NCBI RefSeq assembly: GCF_013761005.1
Contig: NZ_JACDUS010000002.1
Span: forward strand, 248,001-312,000
Direction of reading: 5' to 3'
DNA: 64,000 nt
From: Desulfosalsimonas propionicica
GTDB taxonomy: Bacteria; Desulfobacterota; Desulfobacteria; Desulfobacterales; Desulfosalsimonadaceae
The translations under genes were made by a program, and so were the position numbers. The notes beneath the pieces were generated by a model. The model saw only the letters and a program-made list of their open reading frames with translations. It searched no databases and was not told the origin of the DNA. Position 1 is the stretch's first letter. Each line of letters starts with the position of its first letter. Below are positions 28,725 through 37,800 of the stretch, piece after piece.

Positions 28725-28776
28725 GCCTGTAAAATACAGGCCGTTTTAAGTTTTAAGTGTTAAGTTTTAAGTAAGA
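28725..28776. repeat. Hairpin plus TTAAGT direct repeats
   Basis: A hairpin GGCCTGTA-AAA-TACAGGCC is followed by four tandem variants of TTTTAAGT/GTTAAGT. The same arrangement (CCTGTAAA..TTTACAGG then TTTTAAGT, TATTAAGT) recurs at 57079-57128. The hairpin could terminate the upstream operon. Confidence 0.6.
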
Positions 28777-28802
28777 TACACACGTAAAAAGTTTGATTAT
28801 AA

Positions 28803-28952
28803 ATGGTGTCGTAAAAAAAGACTTGACAAAAGGATTTGAATCAGAAAGATTGTTTTCCCGCAGGCGCACAATTTTTTATGAATTGAAATTATGATGCGCT
28901 CATAAAAAGTTAATTTCCAGATGGCGCCGTAAAAAGCTTTTTACGGTGCCAT
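28803..28952. repeat. Degenerate relatives of the 121-bp repeat ends
   Basis: ATGGTGTCGTAAAA at 28803 and a 32-bp palindrome at 28921-28952 (ATGGCGCCGTAAAAAG / CTTTTTACGGTGCCAT) match the termini of the 121-bp element. The palindrome looks like two element ends joined with the middle lost. A TTGACA at 28823 within this stretch could be part of the aro operon promoter. Confidence 0.6.
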
Positions 28953-28974
28953 CAAATTATAGAAAGCAATGCAC

Positions 28975-29061
28975 ATGGCAGACACATACACTGGCAGCAC
29001 CTGGCTTTATTACGGCTATTATTTTTATTTTTACGCCACGGGTCTGCCGGTAGCGCGCTGA
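28975..29061 (+). CDS. Aromatic leader peptide of the aro operon, 28 residues
   Basis: A short frame from ATG 28975 (an in-frame ATG at 28969 is also possible) to TGA 29059-29061. Of 28 residues, seven are Tyr, two Phe and one Trp. The run WLYYGYYFYFY at residues 10-20 has nine aromatics in eleven. It lies directly upstream of an intrinsic terminator and of six genes making chorismate. The ribosome site is weak (AGAAAG). Such clustering is expected of an attenuator that senses charged aromatic tRNAs; it is not recognisable as any protein. Confidence 0.85.
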   Translation: MADTYTGSTWLYYGYYFYFYATGLPVAR

Positions 29062-29128
29062 TGCGAGTTTGATTCAAAAAATCGTTTAAAAGCCGCGGGC
29101 AGACCCGAAACTGCCCGCGGCTTTTTTT
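28977..29128 (+). promoter_or_regulatory. Transcription attenuator of the aromatic operon
   Basis: Four segments form exclusive pairs. Segment 1 (GGCAGAC, 28977-28983) pairs with segment 2 (GTCTGCC, 29042-29048). Segment 2 (29039-29048) pairs over 10 perfect bases with segment 3 (29098-29107). Segment 3-4 is the terminator stem (29088-29102 with 29111-29125) plus a T tract. Aromatic codons 29002-29034 lie between segments 1 and 2, and the leader stop lies just past segment 2. This is the trp-type design: stalling frees segment 2 and blocks termination. Confidence 0.82.
29088..29128 (+). terminator. Attenuator terminator
   Basis: AAAAGCCGCGGGCAG pairs perfectly with CTGCCCGCGGCTTTT around an eight-base loop, followed by a run of T. 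Its left arm is the segment that also pairs with the leader (antiterminator). Confidence 0.92.
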
Positions 29129-29132
29129 GTTT

Positions 29133-29172
29133 AAAAAGGCCGTGGAGAAAAAAATCCTTCACGGCCTTTTTT
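29133..29172 (+). terminator. Second tandem terminator before the aro genes
   Basis: AAAAAGGCCGTG pairs with CACGGCCTTTTT around an A-rich loop and is followed by T residues. It lies five bases past the first terminator and about 60 before the first aro gene. Confidence 0.75.
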
Positions 29173-29234
29173 GTTTTCCGGCGCATCTGTCAACCGGACA
29201 AAAACTTATCATCATTTTACAGGAGGACCCAGTC

Positions 29235-30038
29235 ATGACCATTATCGGCAAGCACATCCGCATGGAACGCATCATGGACAGAAATTCGGGCCGCACTATT
29301 ATCGTGCCCATGGACCACGGGGTGTCAGTGGGGCCCATTGACGGGATCAAGGACATCAAAGGCGCGGTTGCCACCGTGGCCGAGGCCGGGGCCAACGCCA
29401 TTGTAGAGCACAAAGGGCTTGTGGGCGCAGGCCACCGCCGGGGGGGATCGGACATCGGCCTGATCGTTCATTTGTCCGCCTCCACGAGCCTGTCTCCGTT
29501 TCCTCATTCCAAGACCCTGGTCTGCAGCGTGGAAGAGGCCATCAAACTGGGCGCGGATGCCGTGTCCATCCATGTCAACATCGGCGATCACCAGGAAAAG
29601 GAAATGCTAAACGATTTCGGCCGGGTGGCTGCAGAAGCCCGCACCTGGGGCCTGCCGCTTCTGGCCATGGTTTACCCCCGGGGCGAGAAGATCCAGGACG
29701 AATACGACGTATCCGTGGTCAAACATGCCGCCCGGGTGGGGTGTGAAATGGGCGCAGACATTGTCAAGGTCTCTTACACCGGCTCCACCGAGTCTTTTCG
29801 TGAAGTGGTGGACGGTTCCACCGTGCCGGTGATCATTGCCGGGGGCGCGAAAATGGATTCTGACCGCGATATTCTGGAAATGGTGAAAAGCTCTGTGGAG
29901 GCCGGCGGCGCCGGAGTGTCCATCGGCAGAAACGTGTTTCAGCACGCAGCCCCTGCAAAGCTCATCCAGGCCATGTCAACCATCATCTTTCATGACGGCA
30001 CCGTGGAAGAGGCCCTGGCCGTACTGGGCAAGGCATAG
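29235..30038 (+). CDS. 2-amino-3,7-dideoxy-D-threo-hept-6-ulosonate synthase (archaeal-type first step)
   Basis: A class I aldolase-like TIM barrel of 267 residues from ATG 29235, behind AGGAGG. It resembles the Methanocaldococcus enzyme that joins L-aspartate semialdehyde to a ketose phosphate (DKFP) to start the non-canonical shikimate route. Visible motifs are [25 protein letters not shown] and the Schiff-base region DIVKVSYTG. Fructose-bisphosphate aldolase is the alternative, but the adjacent DHQ synthase II strongly favours the aromatic role. Confidence 0.87.
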   Translation: MTIIGKHIRMERIMDRNSGRTIIVPMDHGVSVGPIDGIKDIKGAVATVAEAGANAIVEHKGLVGAGHRRGGSDIGLIVHLSASTSLSPFPHSKTLVCSVEEAIKLGADAVSIHVNIGDHQEKEMLNDFGRVAAEARTWGLPLLAMVYPRGEKIQDEYDVSVVKHAARVGCEMGADIVKVSYTGSTESFREVVDGSTVPVIIAGGAKMDSDRDILEMVKSSVEAGGAGVSIGRNVFQHAAPAKLIQAMSTIIFHDGTVEEALAVLGKA

Positions 30039-30066
30039 AAACCATTTTAAAGGGGGCGTGCAAGCC

Positions 30067-31062
30067 ATGAAAAAAACCATCTGGGTCAAAGTGGATCCGT
30101 GGGACAAGGACCTTGTCACCACCGCGCTTGAAGGGGGCGCTGACGGGGTGATCATCCCTGAAGGATATGCAGATCAGGCCAGGTCCCTGGGCCGGATTCT
30201 GACCATTTCCGAAGACGGGGATTTGCAGATCGGCAAGGATGTGGTGTATTATACGGTCTGCAGCGGAGAAGACGAAGAAGAGATCGCTCAGCTGGCCCGG
30301 GACCGCCAGGTGATTCTTACCTGTACGGACTGGACCGTGATTCCCCTGGAAAACCTTATTGCCCGGGGGGCAAAGGTGATTGCGGAGGTGCAGAGCCTCA
30401 CCGAGGCCCAAACCGCATTTGCCATTCTTGAAAAAGGCGTGGATCACATTTTGTATGTGCCCGCAGACGCCGCTGATCTCAAAAAGGCCCTTTCCGTGCT
30501 TACCGGCCAAACCGAAACAATCGGCCTGGAAACTGCAGAAATTACGGAACTGCGGCCCGTGGGAATGGGCGACCGGGTCTGTGTGGACACCTGCACGGAA
30601 ATGGCCCCGGGCCAGGGCATGCTGGTGGGAAACAGCAGTTCGGCCCTGTTTCTGGTGCATGCCGAAAGCATCTCCAATCCGTACGTGGCCCCGCGCCCGT
30701 TTCGGGTCAATGCCGGGCCGGTACACGCCTACACCCGGGTGCCCGGGGGAAAGACCCGGTATCTGTCCGAGCTGGCTGCAGGCGATGAGGTGGTAATCGT
30801 GGATTTCCAGGGAAAAACTTCAGTGGGTGTTGTGGGGCGGCTCAAGATTGAAAAGCGGCCCCTGATGCTGGTAAGAGCAAAAATCGGCGACCGGGAGATC
30901 ACCACCATCGTCCAGAACGCGGAAACCATCCGGCTCACGGATCCGGATGGCAGTCCCGTGTCAGTTGCCGTGTTAAAGGCAGGCGACCGGGTGCTTGCGG
31001 CAACAGAGGATTCCGGCCGGCATTTTGGAATGAAAATCGAAGAAACCATTACGGAGAAATAA
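30067..31062 (+). CDS. 3-dehydroquinate synthase II (archaeal AroB')
   Basis: Oxidatively deaminates and cyclises the product of the preceding enzyme to 3-dehydroquinate using NAD. 331 residues starting MKKTIWVKVDPWDKD at ATG 30067 (AGGGGG upstream). The family motifs AEVQSLTEAQTA, DRVCVDTCTEMAPGQGMLVG and VNAGPVHAYTRVPGGKTRYLSEL are unmistakable. It replaces canonical AroB. Its stop overlaps the aroE start by one base. Confidence 0.93.
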   Translation: MKKTIWVKVDPWDKDLVTTALEGGADGVIIPEGYADQARSLGRILTISEDGDLQIGKDVVYYTVCSGEDEEEIAQLARDRQVILTCTDWTVIPLENLIARGAKVIAEVQSLTEAQTAFAILEKGVDHILYVPADAADLKKALSVLTGQTETIGLETAEITELRPVGMGDRVCVDTCTEMAPGQGMLVGNSSSALFLVHAESISNPYVAPRPFRVNAGPVHAYTRVPGGKTRYLSELAAGDEVVIVDFQGKTSVGVVGRLKIEKRPLMLVRAKIGDREITTIVQNAETIRLTDPDGSPVSVAVLKAGDRVLAATEDSGRHFGMKIEETITEK

Positions 31063-31913
31063 TGAACCAGGCATCCCGACATCCGGTTTCAATTGACGCA
31101 GCCACTGAAGTCTACGGTGTGATCGGCCACCCGGTGGCCCACAGCAAAAGCCCGGTCATGCACAATCAGGCCTTTGCCGAAACCGGGCATCCAGGGGTAT
31201 ATGCGGCCTTTGATGTTATGGATGTGGCAGGTGCAGCAGCCGGAATCCGGGCTTTGGGCATACGGGGTGTGAGCGTTACCATTCCCCACAAGGTGGCTGT
31301 CATGGCTTATCTGGATGAAATCCATGATCAGGCCAGGGAAATCGGTGCGGTCAATACCATTGTAAACAACAGCGGCCGGCTCATCGGGCATAACACCGAC
31401 GGTTACGGTGCGGTGCAGGCGCTGCTGGATCACACCGAAATAAGAGGCAAAACCGTTGTCGTGCTCGGCGCCGGGGGCGCGGCCAGGGCAGTGGGCCACG
31501 GGCTTTGCAGCCAGGGTGATACCCGGGTGATTTTCGCCAACCGCACGGAAAAAAAAGCCCGGCACATGGCCCGGGACCTGGGGGCTGAATTTGTGCCAAT
31601 GGGGGATCTGGAAAACAGCCGGTTTGACATTCTGGTCAACACCACGCCCGTGGGCATGCATCCGCAAGCACAGGCCATGGCCGTATCCGAATCTGTTTTG
31701 CGCCCGGGTCTGGTGGTCATGGACATTGTCTACAACCCCCTTGAAACCCTGCTGCTTAAACAGGCCCGGGATTGCGGCTGCACGGTCATCAACGGAGTGG
31801 GGATGTTTGTTTACCAGGGCGCGGCCCAGTTTGCCCTGTGGACCGGCCTTGAGCCGCCAGTTGACCAAATGCGCCAGGCGGTTTACGACGCCTTAAACCC
31901 TATTGACAATTGA
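31062..31913 (+). CDS. aroE: Shikimate dehydrogenase
   Basis: NADPH-dependent reduction of 3-dehydroshikimate. 283 residues. Substrate site GHPVAHSKSPVMHNQAF with catalytic Lys in SVTIPHK, the N-D pair NTDGYG, and nucleotide-binding GAGGAARAVGHGL. It is a stand-alone AroE, not an AroDE fusion. The preceding dehydratase (aroD/aroQ) is absent from this cluster. Confidence 0.95.
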   Translation: MNQASRHPVSIDAATEVYGVIGHPVAHSKSPVMHNQAFAETGHPGVYAAFDVMDVAGAAAGIRALGIRGVSVTIPHKVAVMAYLDEIHDQAREIGAVNTIVNNSGRLIGHNTDGYGAVQALLDHTEIRGKTVVVLGAGGAARAVGHGLCSQGDTRVIFANRTEKKARHMARDLGAEFVPMGDLENSRFDILVNTTPVGMHPQAQAMAVSESVLRPGLVVMDIVYNPLETLLLKQARDCGCTVINGVGMFVYQGAAQFALWTGLEPPVDQMRQAVYDALNPIDN

Positions 31914-31956
31914 CCCGTTTATGGATTTAATGTTTACCTTGAAAGAATCCGACAAT

Positions 31957-33219
31957 ATGCGCCCTGTAAAATGTGCTGACAAAATCGATGCGGATATAAC
32001 CGTGCCCGGCTCCAAAAGCTATAGCCACCGCACGGCCATAGCTGCTGCGCTGTCAAACGGCAAATCCTTTATTTACAATTATTTAAACAGCCAGGACACA
32101 AGTTATACTTTAACTGCAATTGCACAACTGGGCATAAAAATTGAGCATCAGGATGATTATATTGTCATCCACGGCCAGGCAGGGCGGTTTGATCCAGGCC
32201 CGAAATCCATTTATTTAGGCAATTCCGGCACTTCCATGCGCCTGCTCACGGCTGTGGCCGCACTTGGCCAGGGGCCTTATCGGCTTTCCGGAACTGAGCG
32301 GATGCATGAGCGGCCCATTGGCGAACTGCTGGCTGCCCTGGAAAAAACCGGTGCTTCGGCCCGGAGTGTTCACGAAAACAACTGCCCGCCGGTGGAAATC
32401 AAAGGCGGGGACCGGATTTTGGCAGCCGGCACGCAAATCGACTGCTCCCGGAGCAGCCAGTACCTGTCGGGCCTTCTGCTCATGGCCCCGTGCACCCAAA
32501 ACGGCATGGACATCCATGTCACCCATGGACCGGTTTCCAAACCCTACGTGGACATGACCCTGGATATCATGGCCCGGTTTGGCATCCAATTTGAAAGACA
32601 GGGGTTTGCCTGTTTTCACGTGCCCGGCGGCCAAACCTATGAGGCCGGCACATACACGGTTGAGCCCGACTGCTCCCAGGCGGGCTATTTCTGGGCGGCA
32701 GCCGCCATAACCGGCGGACGTGCCCGGGTTTTGGGCATTGACCGTCAGACCCGGCAGGGAGATATCCGGTTTGTTGATGTTCTCGAAAAAATGGGATGCA
32801 GTGTTTTCACGGATTCAAGGGGCATCACGGTCACCGGCGGCGAGCTCACGGCCGTGGATGCGGACATGGGCGACATGCCCGACATGGTGCCCACCCTGGC
32901 TGTTGTGGCCGCATTTGCCAGAGGCACCACCACCATCTGCAACGCTGCCCACCTGCGGACCAAGGAAAGCGACCGGCTGGCTGCGGTGGCGGCTGAACTG
33001 GAAAAAATCGGGGTGGCCGCCCGGGCCACAGACGACGGCCTTGTGATCACCGGCCCGCCCGCTCGCGGGGCCCAAATTGCCACCTATGACGATCACCGCA
33101 TTGCCATGAGCTTTGCCGTGGCCGGCCTGGCCGTGCCCGGCATCACCATAGCCGACCCGGACTGCGTTAAAAAATCCTTTCCGGATTTCTGGGAGGTTTT
33201 TGAAGGGCTGTATTTATAG
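31957..33219 (+). CDS. aroA: 3-phosphoshikimate 1-carboxyvinyltransferase (EPSP synthase)
   Basis: Joins PEP to shikimate-3-phosphate. About 420 residues; PGSKSYSHRTAIAAAL (PEP-binding Lys), LGNSGTSMRLLTAVAALG, and the C-terminal KESDRLAAV with TYDDHRIAMSFAVAG. The Gly-Thr-rich SGTS loop is followed by M rather than the canonical A/T-M-R context, as in other class II-like variants. Start is uncertain: ATG 31957 gives the standard N-terminus, but ATG 31921 and TTG 31903 are in frame and none has a strong ribosome site. Confidence 0.93.
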   Translation: MRPVKCADKIDADITVPGSKSYSHRTAIAAALSNGKSFIYNYLNSQDTSYTLTAIAQLGIKIEHQDDYIVIHGQAGRFDPGPKSIYLGNSGTSMRLLTAVAALGQGPYRLSGTERMHERPIGELLAALEKTGASARSVHENNCPPVEIKGGDRILAAGTQIDCSRSSQYLSGLLLMAPCTQNGMDIHVTHGPVSKPYVDMTLDIMARFGIQFERQGFACFHVPGGQTYEAGTYTVEPDCSQAGYFWAAAAITGGRARVLGIDRQTRQGDIRFVDVLEKMGCSVFTDSRGITVTGGELTAVDADMGDMPDMVPTLAVVAAFARGTTTICNAAHLRTKESDRLAAVAAELEKIGVAARATDDGLVITGPPARGAQIATYDDHRIAMSFAVAGLAVPGITIADPDCVKKSFPDFWEVFEGLYL

Positions 33220-33740
33220 TGAATATCTATCTGATCGGATACCGGTGCACCGGCAAGACTTCTGTGGGCAGATGCCTGGCAGATTGTCTGGACATGGCAT
33301 TTACCGATGCGGACGAAATTTTTGAACACCAGAACAAAACCAGCATTTCGGATTTTGTGGTCCAAAACGGCTGGGAAGCGTTTCGCAGCACAGAAGCCCA
33401 AATCCTGGCCGATCTGTCCTGGCAGACCGGATTGGTGGTGGCCACCGGCGGCGGCGTGGTTTTGCGGCAGCAAAACGTTTCTGCCATGCAAAAATCCGGC
33501 ATTGCCGTCTGGCTCACAGCCCGGCCCGAAACCATTGTTTCACGTATGCAGGCCGATCCTGCAACCGGTTCCCGGCGCCCGGCCTTTGGCTCGGATCCGG
33601 TGTTTCAGGAGGTGATCAAAACCCTGGATCAGCGAACACCGCTGTATAAAAACGCATGCTGGATTGAAATTTCAACCGATGACAAGGACACTGACCGGAT
33701 CTGCCATGATCTGGTTTCCCGGATAAAGATCAGATCATGA
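33219..33740 (+). CDS. aroK: Shikimate kinase
   Basis: ATP-dependent phosphorylation of shikimate. 173 residues from GTG 33219, which overlaps the aroA stop by one base. Walker A is GYRCTGKTS, the shikimate-binding DADEIFE follows, then ATGGGVVL. A perfect 31-bp tandem duplication crosses the 3' end, so the stop in use (33738-33740) lies in the second copy. Without the duplication the gene would end one residue earlier at the TAA now at 33765-33767. Confidence 0.94.
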   Translation: MNIYLIGYRCTGKTSVGRCLADCLDMAFTDADEIFEHQNKTSISDFVVQNGWEAFRSTEAQILADLSWQTGLVVATGGGVVLRQQNVSAMQKSGIAVWLTARPETIVSRMQADPATGSRRPAFGSDPVFQEVIKTLDQRTPLYKNACWIEISTDDKDTDRICHDLVSRIKIRS

Positions 33741-33766
33741 TCTGGTTTCCCGGATAAAGATCAGAT
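33705..33766. repeat. Perfect 31-bp tandem duplication at the aroK 3' end
   Basis: Two identical 31-base units, 33705-33735 and 33736-33766, sit head to tail across the aroK stop. The second copy keeps the original intergenic context and leads into the aroC ribosome site (AAGGAG). Likely a recent slippage event. Confidence 0.9.
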
Positions 33767-33777
33767 AAGGAGCACCT

Positions 33778-34863
33778 ATGGCCGGCAATACCTTCGGAAC
33801 CCTGTTTAAAGTCACCACCTGGGGCGAATCCCACGGCCCGGCTGTGGGCGCGGTCATCGACGGATGCCCGCCCAAAATTTGTCTCACCGAAACTTTCATC
33901 CAGGAAATGATGGACCGCAGAAAACCCGGTCAAACCAAAACCGGCACAGCCCGCCGCGAGGCTGATCAGGCAAGGATTTTATCCGGGGTGTTTGAGGACC
34001 AGACCACGGGCACATCCATCTGTCTTCTCATCGAAAACAAGGATGCCCGGTCAGATGCATACAAACCCTATGCAGACCTTTACCGGCCCGGGCACGGGGA
34101 TTTCACCTACCAGGCCAAATACGGCATCCGGGACTGGCGGGGCGGGGGACGGGCATCAGCCCGGGAGACCGCCGCACGGGTGGCGGCCGGGGCCGTGGCT
34201 GCAGCGCTTTTAAACCAACACAACATCCGGGTTATGGCCTATACCCGGGCCCTTGGCGGCATTGAATGCAGGGATTTTGACCCTCAGGCCATCGGGCAAA
34301 ACCTGTTTTGTGCACCGGATATGAAAGCGGCCGCAAAAATGGAAAAGCGGGTGGACGAAGTGAAAAAAGCCGGGGATTCCCTTGGCGGCATCGTGGAGAT
34401 CCGGGTATCCGGTGTGCTTGCGGGCCTTGGCGAGCCGGTTTTTGACAAGCTGGATGCAGACCTGGCCAAAGCCTTGATGAGCATCGGCGCGGTCAAGGGC
34501 GTTGAAATCGGTGCCGGGTTTGCCGCCGCCGCCATGACCGGATCGGCCCACAACGATCCCATCACCCCGCAAGGGTTTTTGTCCAACAATGCCGGCGGCA
34601 TCCTTGCCGGGATCTCAAGCGGTCAGGACCTGGTGATGCGCGCGGCCGTCAAGCCCATTGCCTCCATTGCCATGGAGCAGAACACAGTGGATCAAACCGG
34701 CAGTCCCAGGCAGATTTCCGTAAAAGGCCGCCACGATATCAGCGCCATTCCCCGGGTCAACGTTGTCTGCGAAGCCATGGTCTGCCTGGTCCTGGCCGAT
34801 CATCTGCTGCGGCAGAAAATCCTTGATCACTCCGCCTCCAGCTCAAATTCCACCCGGGGCTGA
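33778..34863 (+). CDS. aroC: Chorismate synthase
   Basis: FMNH2-dependent final step to chorismate. 361 residues: NTFGTLFKVTTWGESHG, RPGHGDFTYQAKYGIRDWRGGGRASAR-type signature near residue 110, and GKGRHDxxxxPR-like ISVKGRHDISAIPRV near the end. Good AAGGAG ribosome site. The last 37 bases overlap the oppositely oriented DUF748 gene. Last gene of the aromatic operon. Confidence 0.96.
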   Translation: MAGNTFGTLFKVTTWGESHGPAVGAVIDGCPPKICLTETFIQEMMDRRKPGQTKTGTARREADQARILSGVFEDQTTGTSICLLIENKDARSDAYKPYADLYRPGHGDFTYQAKYGIRDWRGGGRASARETAARVAAGAVAAALLNQHNIRVMAYTRALGGIECRDFDPQAIGQNLFCAPDMKAAAKMEKRVDEVKKAGDSLGGIVEIRVSGVLAGLGEPVFDKLDADLAKALMSIGAVKGVEIGAGFAAAAMTGSAHNDPITPQGFLSNNAGGILAGISSGQDLVMRAAVKPIASIAMEQNTVDQTGSPRQISVKGRHDISAIPRVNVVCEAMVCLVLADHLLRQKILDHSASSSNSTRG

Positions 34864-37800
34864 TCGGCGATTTTTGGACTTTCCATAAACACCCGGCCGG
34901 CCTCAATGCGGTCGTCTGCCAGAAGGGCGCTTTGAACCCGGCTGCCGCGCTGAACGGCCAACTGCCGCAGTCTTGTATCCGGAATTTCAATGGTTTGCTT
35001 AAACGCCGCTTCCATATCCGGAACTGACATGTCCTTTATTTCAATGTCCGCGCTTTTACAGAGCTTTTTGAGGATTTTTTCATATTCCTCTTCCGAAAGC
35101 AGCTCTGCATCCGTGCCTTTTTCGGCAATGACCAGCTCTTTTAGCTTTTGCTGCTGAAACGCCTCCCGGTCTTTTTGTCTATCTGCACCCGGCCGCACCA
35201 GCAGCCGCAGGCTGGGCCGATCATAAAGGGCCGTGGCCAGATTGACCAGCTTTTCCTGACCCTTGTCGGTCAGCTCGGCGCTGCCCGGTGCGAAATCCAC
35301 AAAGCTCAACTCTTCGGCCCCGGGCACCAAAGAGGCCAGGGCGGAAAACGGAGATGTGACCAGCCGCTTTAACAAATTGACAAACGCGTCAAAAATCACC
35401 CCTCCGAGCCGGAACTGCGGATTGCCCATATCGCCTTCCACAGGCACGTTTAAGTCAATGCGGCCGGCCCGGTCCCGCAGCAGGGCCAGGGCCAGTTTCA
35501 ACGGCAGACTGATGGCATCGTCGCTTTGCACCTTGTTTCCCAGGTAAAACTGGTCCAGGCGCACCTGATTTTTGCCGTCAAGCTTTAAGGAATCCACCTG
35601 ATAGCCCAGATCCAGGTGCAGTTTTCCCTTCTGGATTTCATATCCCAGGTATTTTCCGAAATAGGGCGTAAACATGGGCATTTCAATGTTTTCAAAGCTG
35701 ACATCGGTCAGGGTCATGGCTTTGGGGGACAGGGGCCGGATCTTGCCGCTAACGGAAAAAGGCGACCGGCCGTCTAATTGACCGTTTACAGTAAAGTCCG
35801 TGACATTTTCCGGATCCAGCTCCACATCGGAAATACTGGCATCCATGGGCGAAAGCCGGGTGGCAAAGGGAGGGGAAACCGTTTTATCAAAAAAGGCCAG
35901 TTCGCCCGCCTGCATTTCAATTTTTCGGATATCGGCCTGAAAAGACGGCTTGCCGGATAGCTGTCCGTCACCGGCGCCGGCCGGCGCATCTTTTCCAGAG
36001 GCGTTTTTCCCATCTGCCCGGGCGGCATCTGCTGCCTCGTCTGTATCCCCGCTATCGCCTGAATCGCCTCCGGCCAGCGCGGGCGGAAATATGCGGCCGT
36101 CTTGTTCAAAACCAAAGGTGAGCACCGGCTTTTGAAGCAGCACCCGCTCCAGTGCCACAGTCGTAACATCGGCGGACTCTGCCCGGATATTTTCAAACCC
36201 GAGCCGATCAAATGTGAAAAACGGCCTTCCGGACTCCGGGTCTGCTGCAGCAAAATCCTCGATCCGGGCCTTGCCCTGAAACCGGGTTTGGCTATTATCG
36301 CCTGTCTGCGCTTCCACACTCCCCGAGAGATTCACACGGCCGCCCTGGATATCTGCCCCGTAGGGCGCAGCCAGCGGACCGGCACCGGCCAGGGCCAGAT
36401 CCGTGAGCTGAAAATCAAAAACCGCGCCTTCCGGATCCAGGCGGAAACCTGAAACATGCGCATTGATCGGGTTCAGACGGCCGGCGATTTCCGGGGAAAC
36501 TGTCTGGTCAGTGAAGACAACCCCGCCGTTTTTCAGATCAACACGGTTGACTGTGACTTCGTAGCCAGGCGCTTTTGTCCGGCCGCCTTCATTTTCCCCG
36601 GCCTCGGATTTTTGTTCAGCCGTATCCGAATTTGGTTTTTTCTGCCTATCTGAGGCGCTGTTTTCACTGTTTTTTCCCGCCAGCAGGGACGGCAGCAGCC
36701 GGCCGTCCGGCCCCAGGCCGGCGGCAAACTGCGGCTCCTGGATTAAAATCCGGTCCAGGGAAACCAAAAGCTGATCCGCCATTTCCGCCTGGATGTCTTC
36801 AAATCCCAGGCGCGCAAATTTCAGAAAATTGTTTCCGGTTTTTGGATCTGTTGCTGTAAAATCGTCAATCCGGGCTTCGCCTGTATATTTTGCCAAAAAC
36901 CCGTCAGGGGTGATGCCGGCTTCCACACTGCCGGCGGCATGCACAATCCCCTTTTGAATATCTGCGCCAAAGTCTTTGGCGTACGGGGCCGCACCCGCCA
37001 GATCCACTTCGCTGATCCTGAAATCAAAGTCGGCTGACACGGGATTGACCTGAAAGGCGCCCTGGGCTGAGACAATGCCGGGACGGGCAAGGGAGGCAAA
37101 GGACCATTCGGTTAAATGATCCTGCTGCAGGGTCATATCATAGAGCCGGATGGTAATGCCGTCAAGCCCCAGGGAAACCGGTTCTTTGGGCACGGCATCC
37201 GTGTATGCCGCGCTGTAGCCGCTGACGCTGATCATACCCAGATGCACGTTCCAGGGGTCAGGGGAGGGCACTGGTTTTGTTTTTTCCGGCGGTGGATCTG
37301 TATCGCTTCCGTTTGCCGATCCGGAGCCGGCTGTGAGTTTGGAAAAATTCAGTGTCCCGTTTTGCGCCCGCTCGCACAGGATTTTTCCGCCCCGGGTGGA
37401 GATGTTTTTGACATCCACAGACCGCTTTTCGGGATTGACCCGGATCCCCGAGAGGCTGAATTTGTCAATATTCAAAGCCGCATTGCCCGTATCCGGATCA
37501 CGGATCAGAAGCGAGCGGATGCGAAGCTGCCCTTTTTCCAGCAATGGGTTTTCCGAAACAGGGGAGGGCTGGGGATAAATAATGTCTCCGGACACATCCA
37601 GGCGGCCGTCTGCGATCTCAAGGCCAATGAAATCCTGGTAAAACGGGGCATAATGGGCTACAGACAGATTTTCCGCGTCAATCCGCGCCTCGGCAGACAG
37701 GGGAAACAGCCCCAGACGCCCGCTTGCGGCAATGGTTTCCTTCTCCCGGGACTGCAGGCGAATTTCCAGATCCGCCATGGCATTGGCCTCACTGCTCAGG

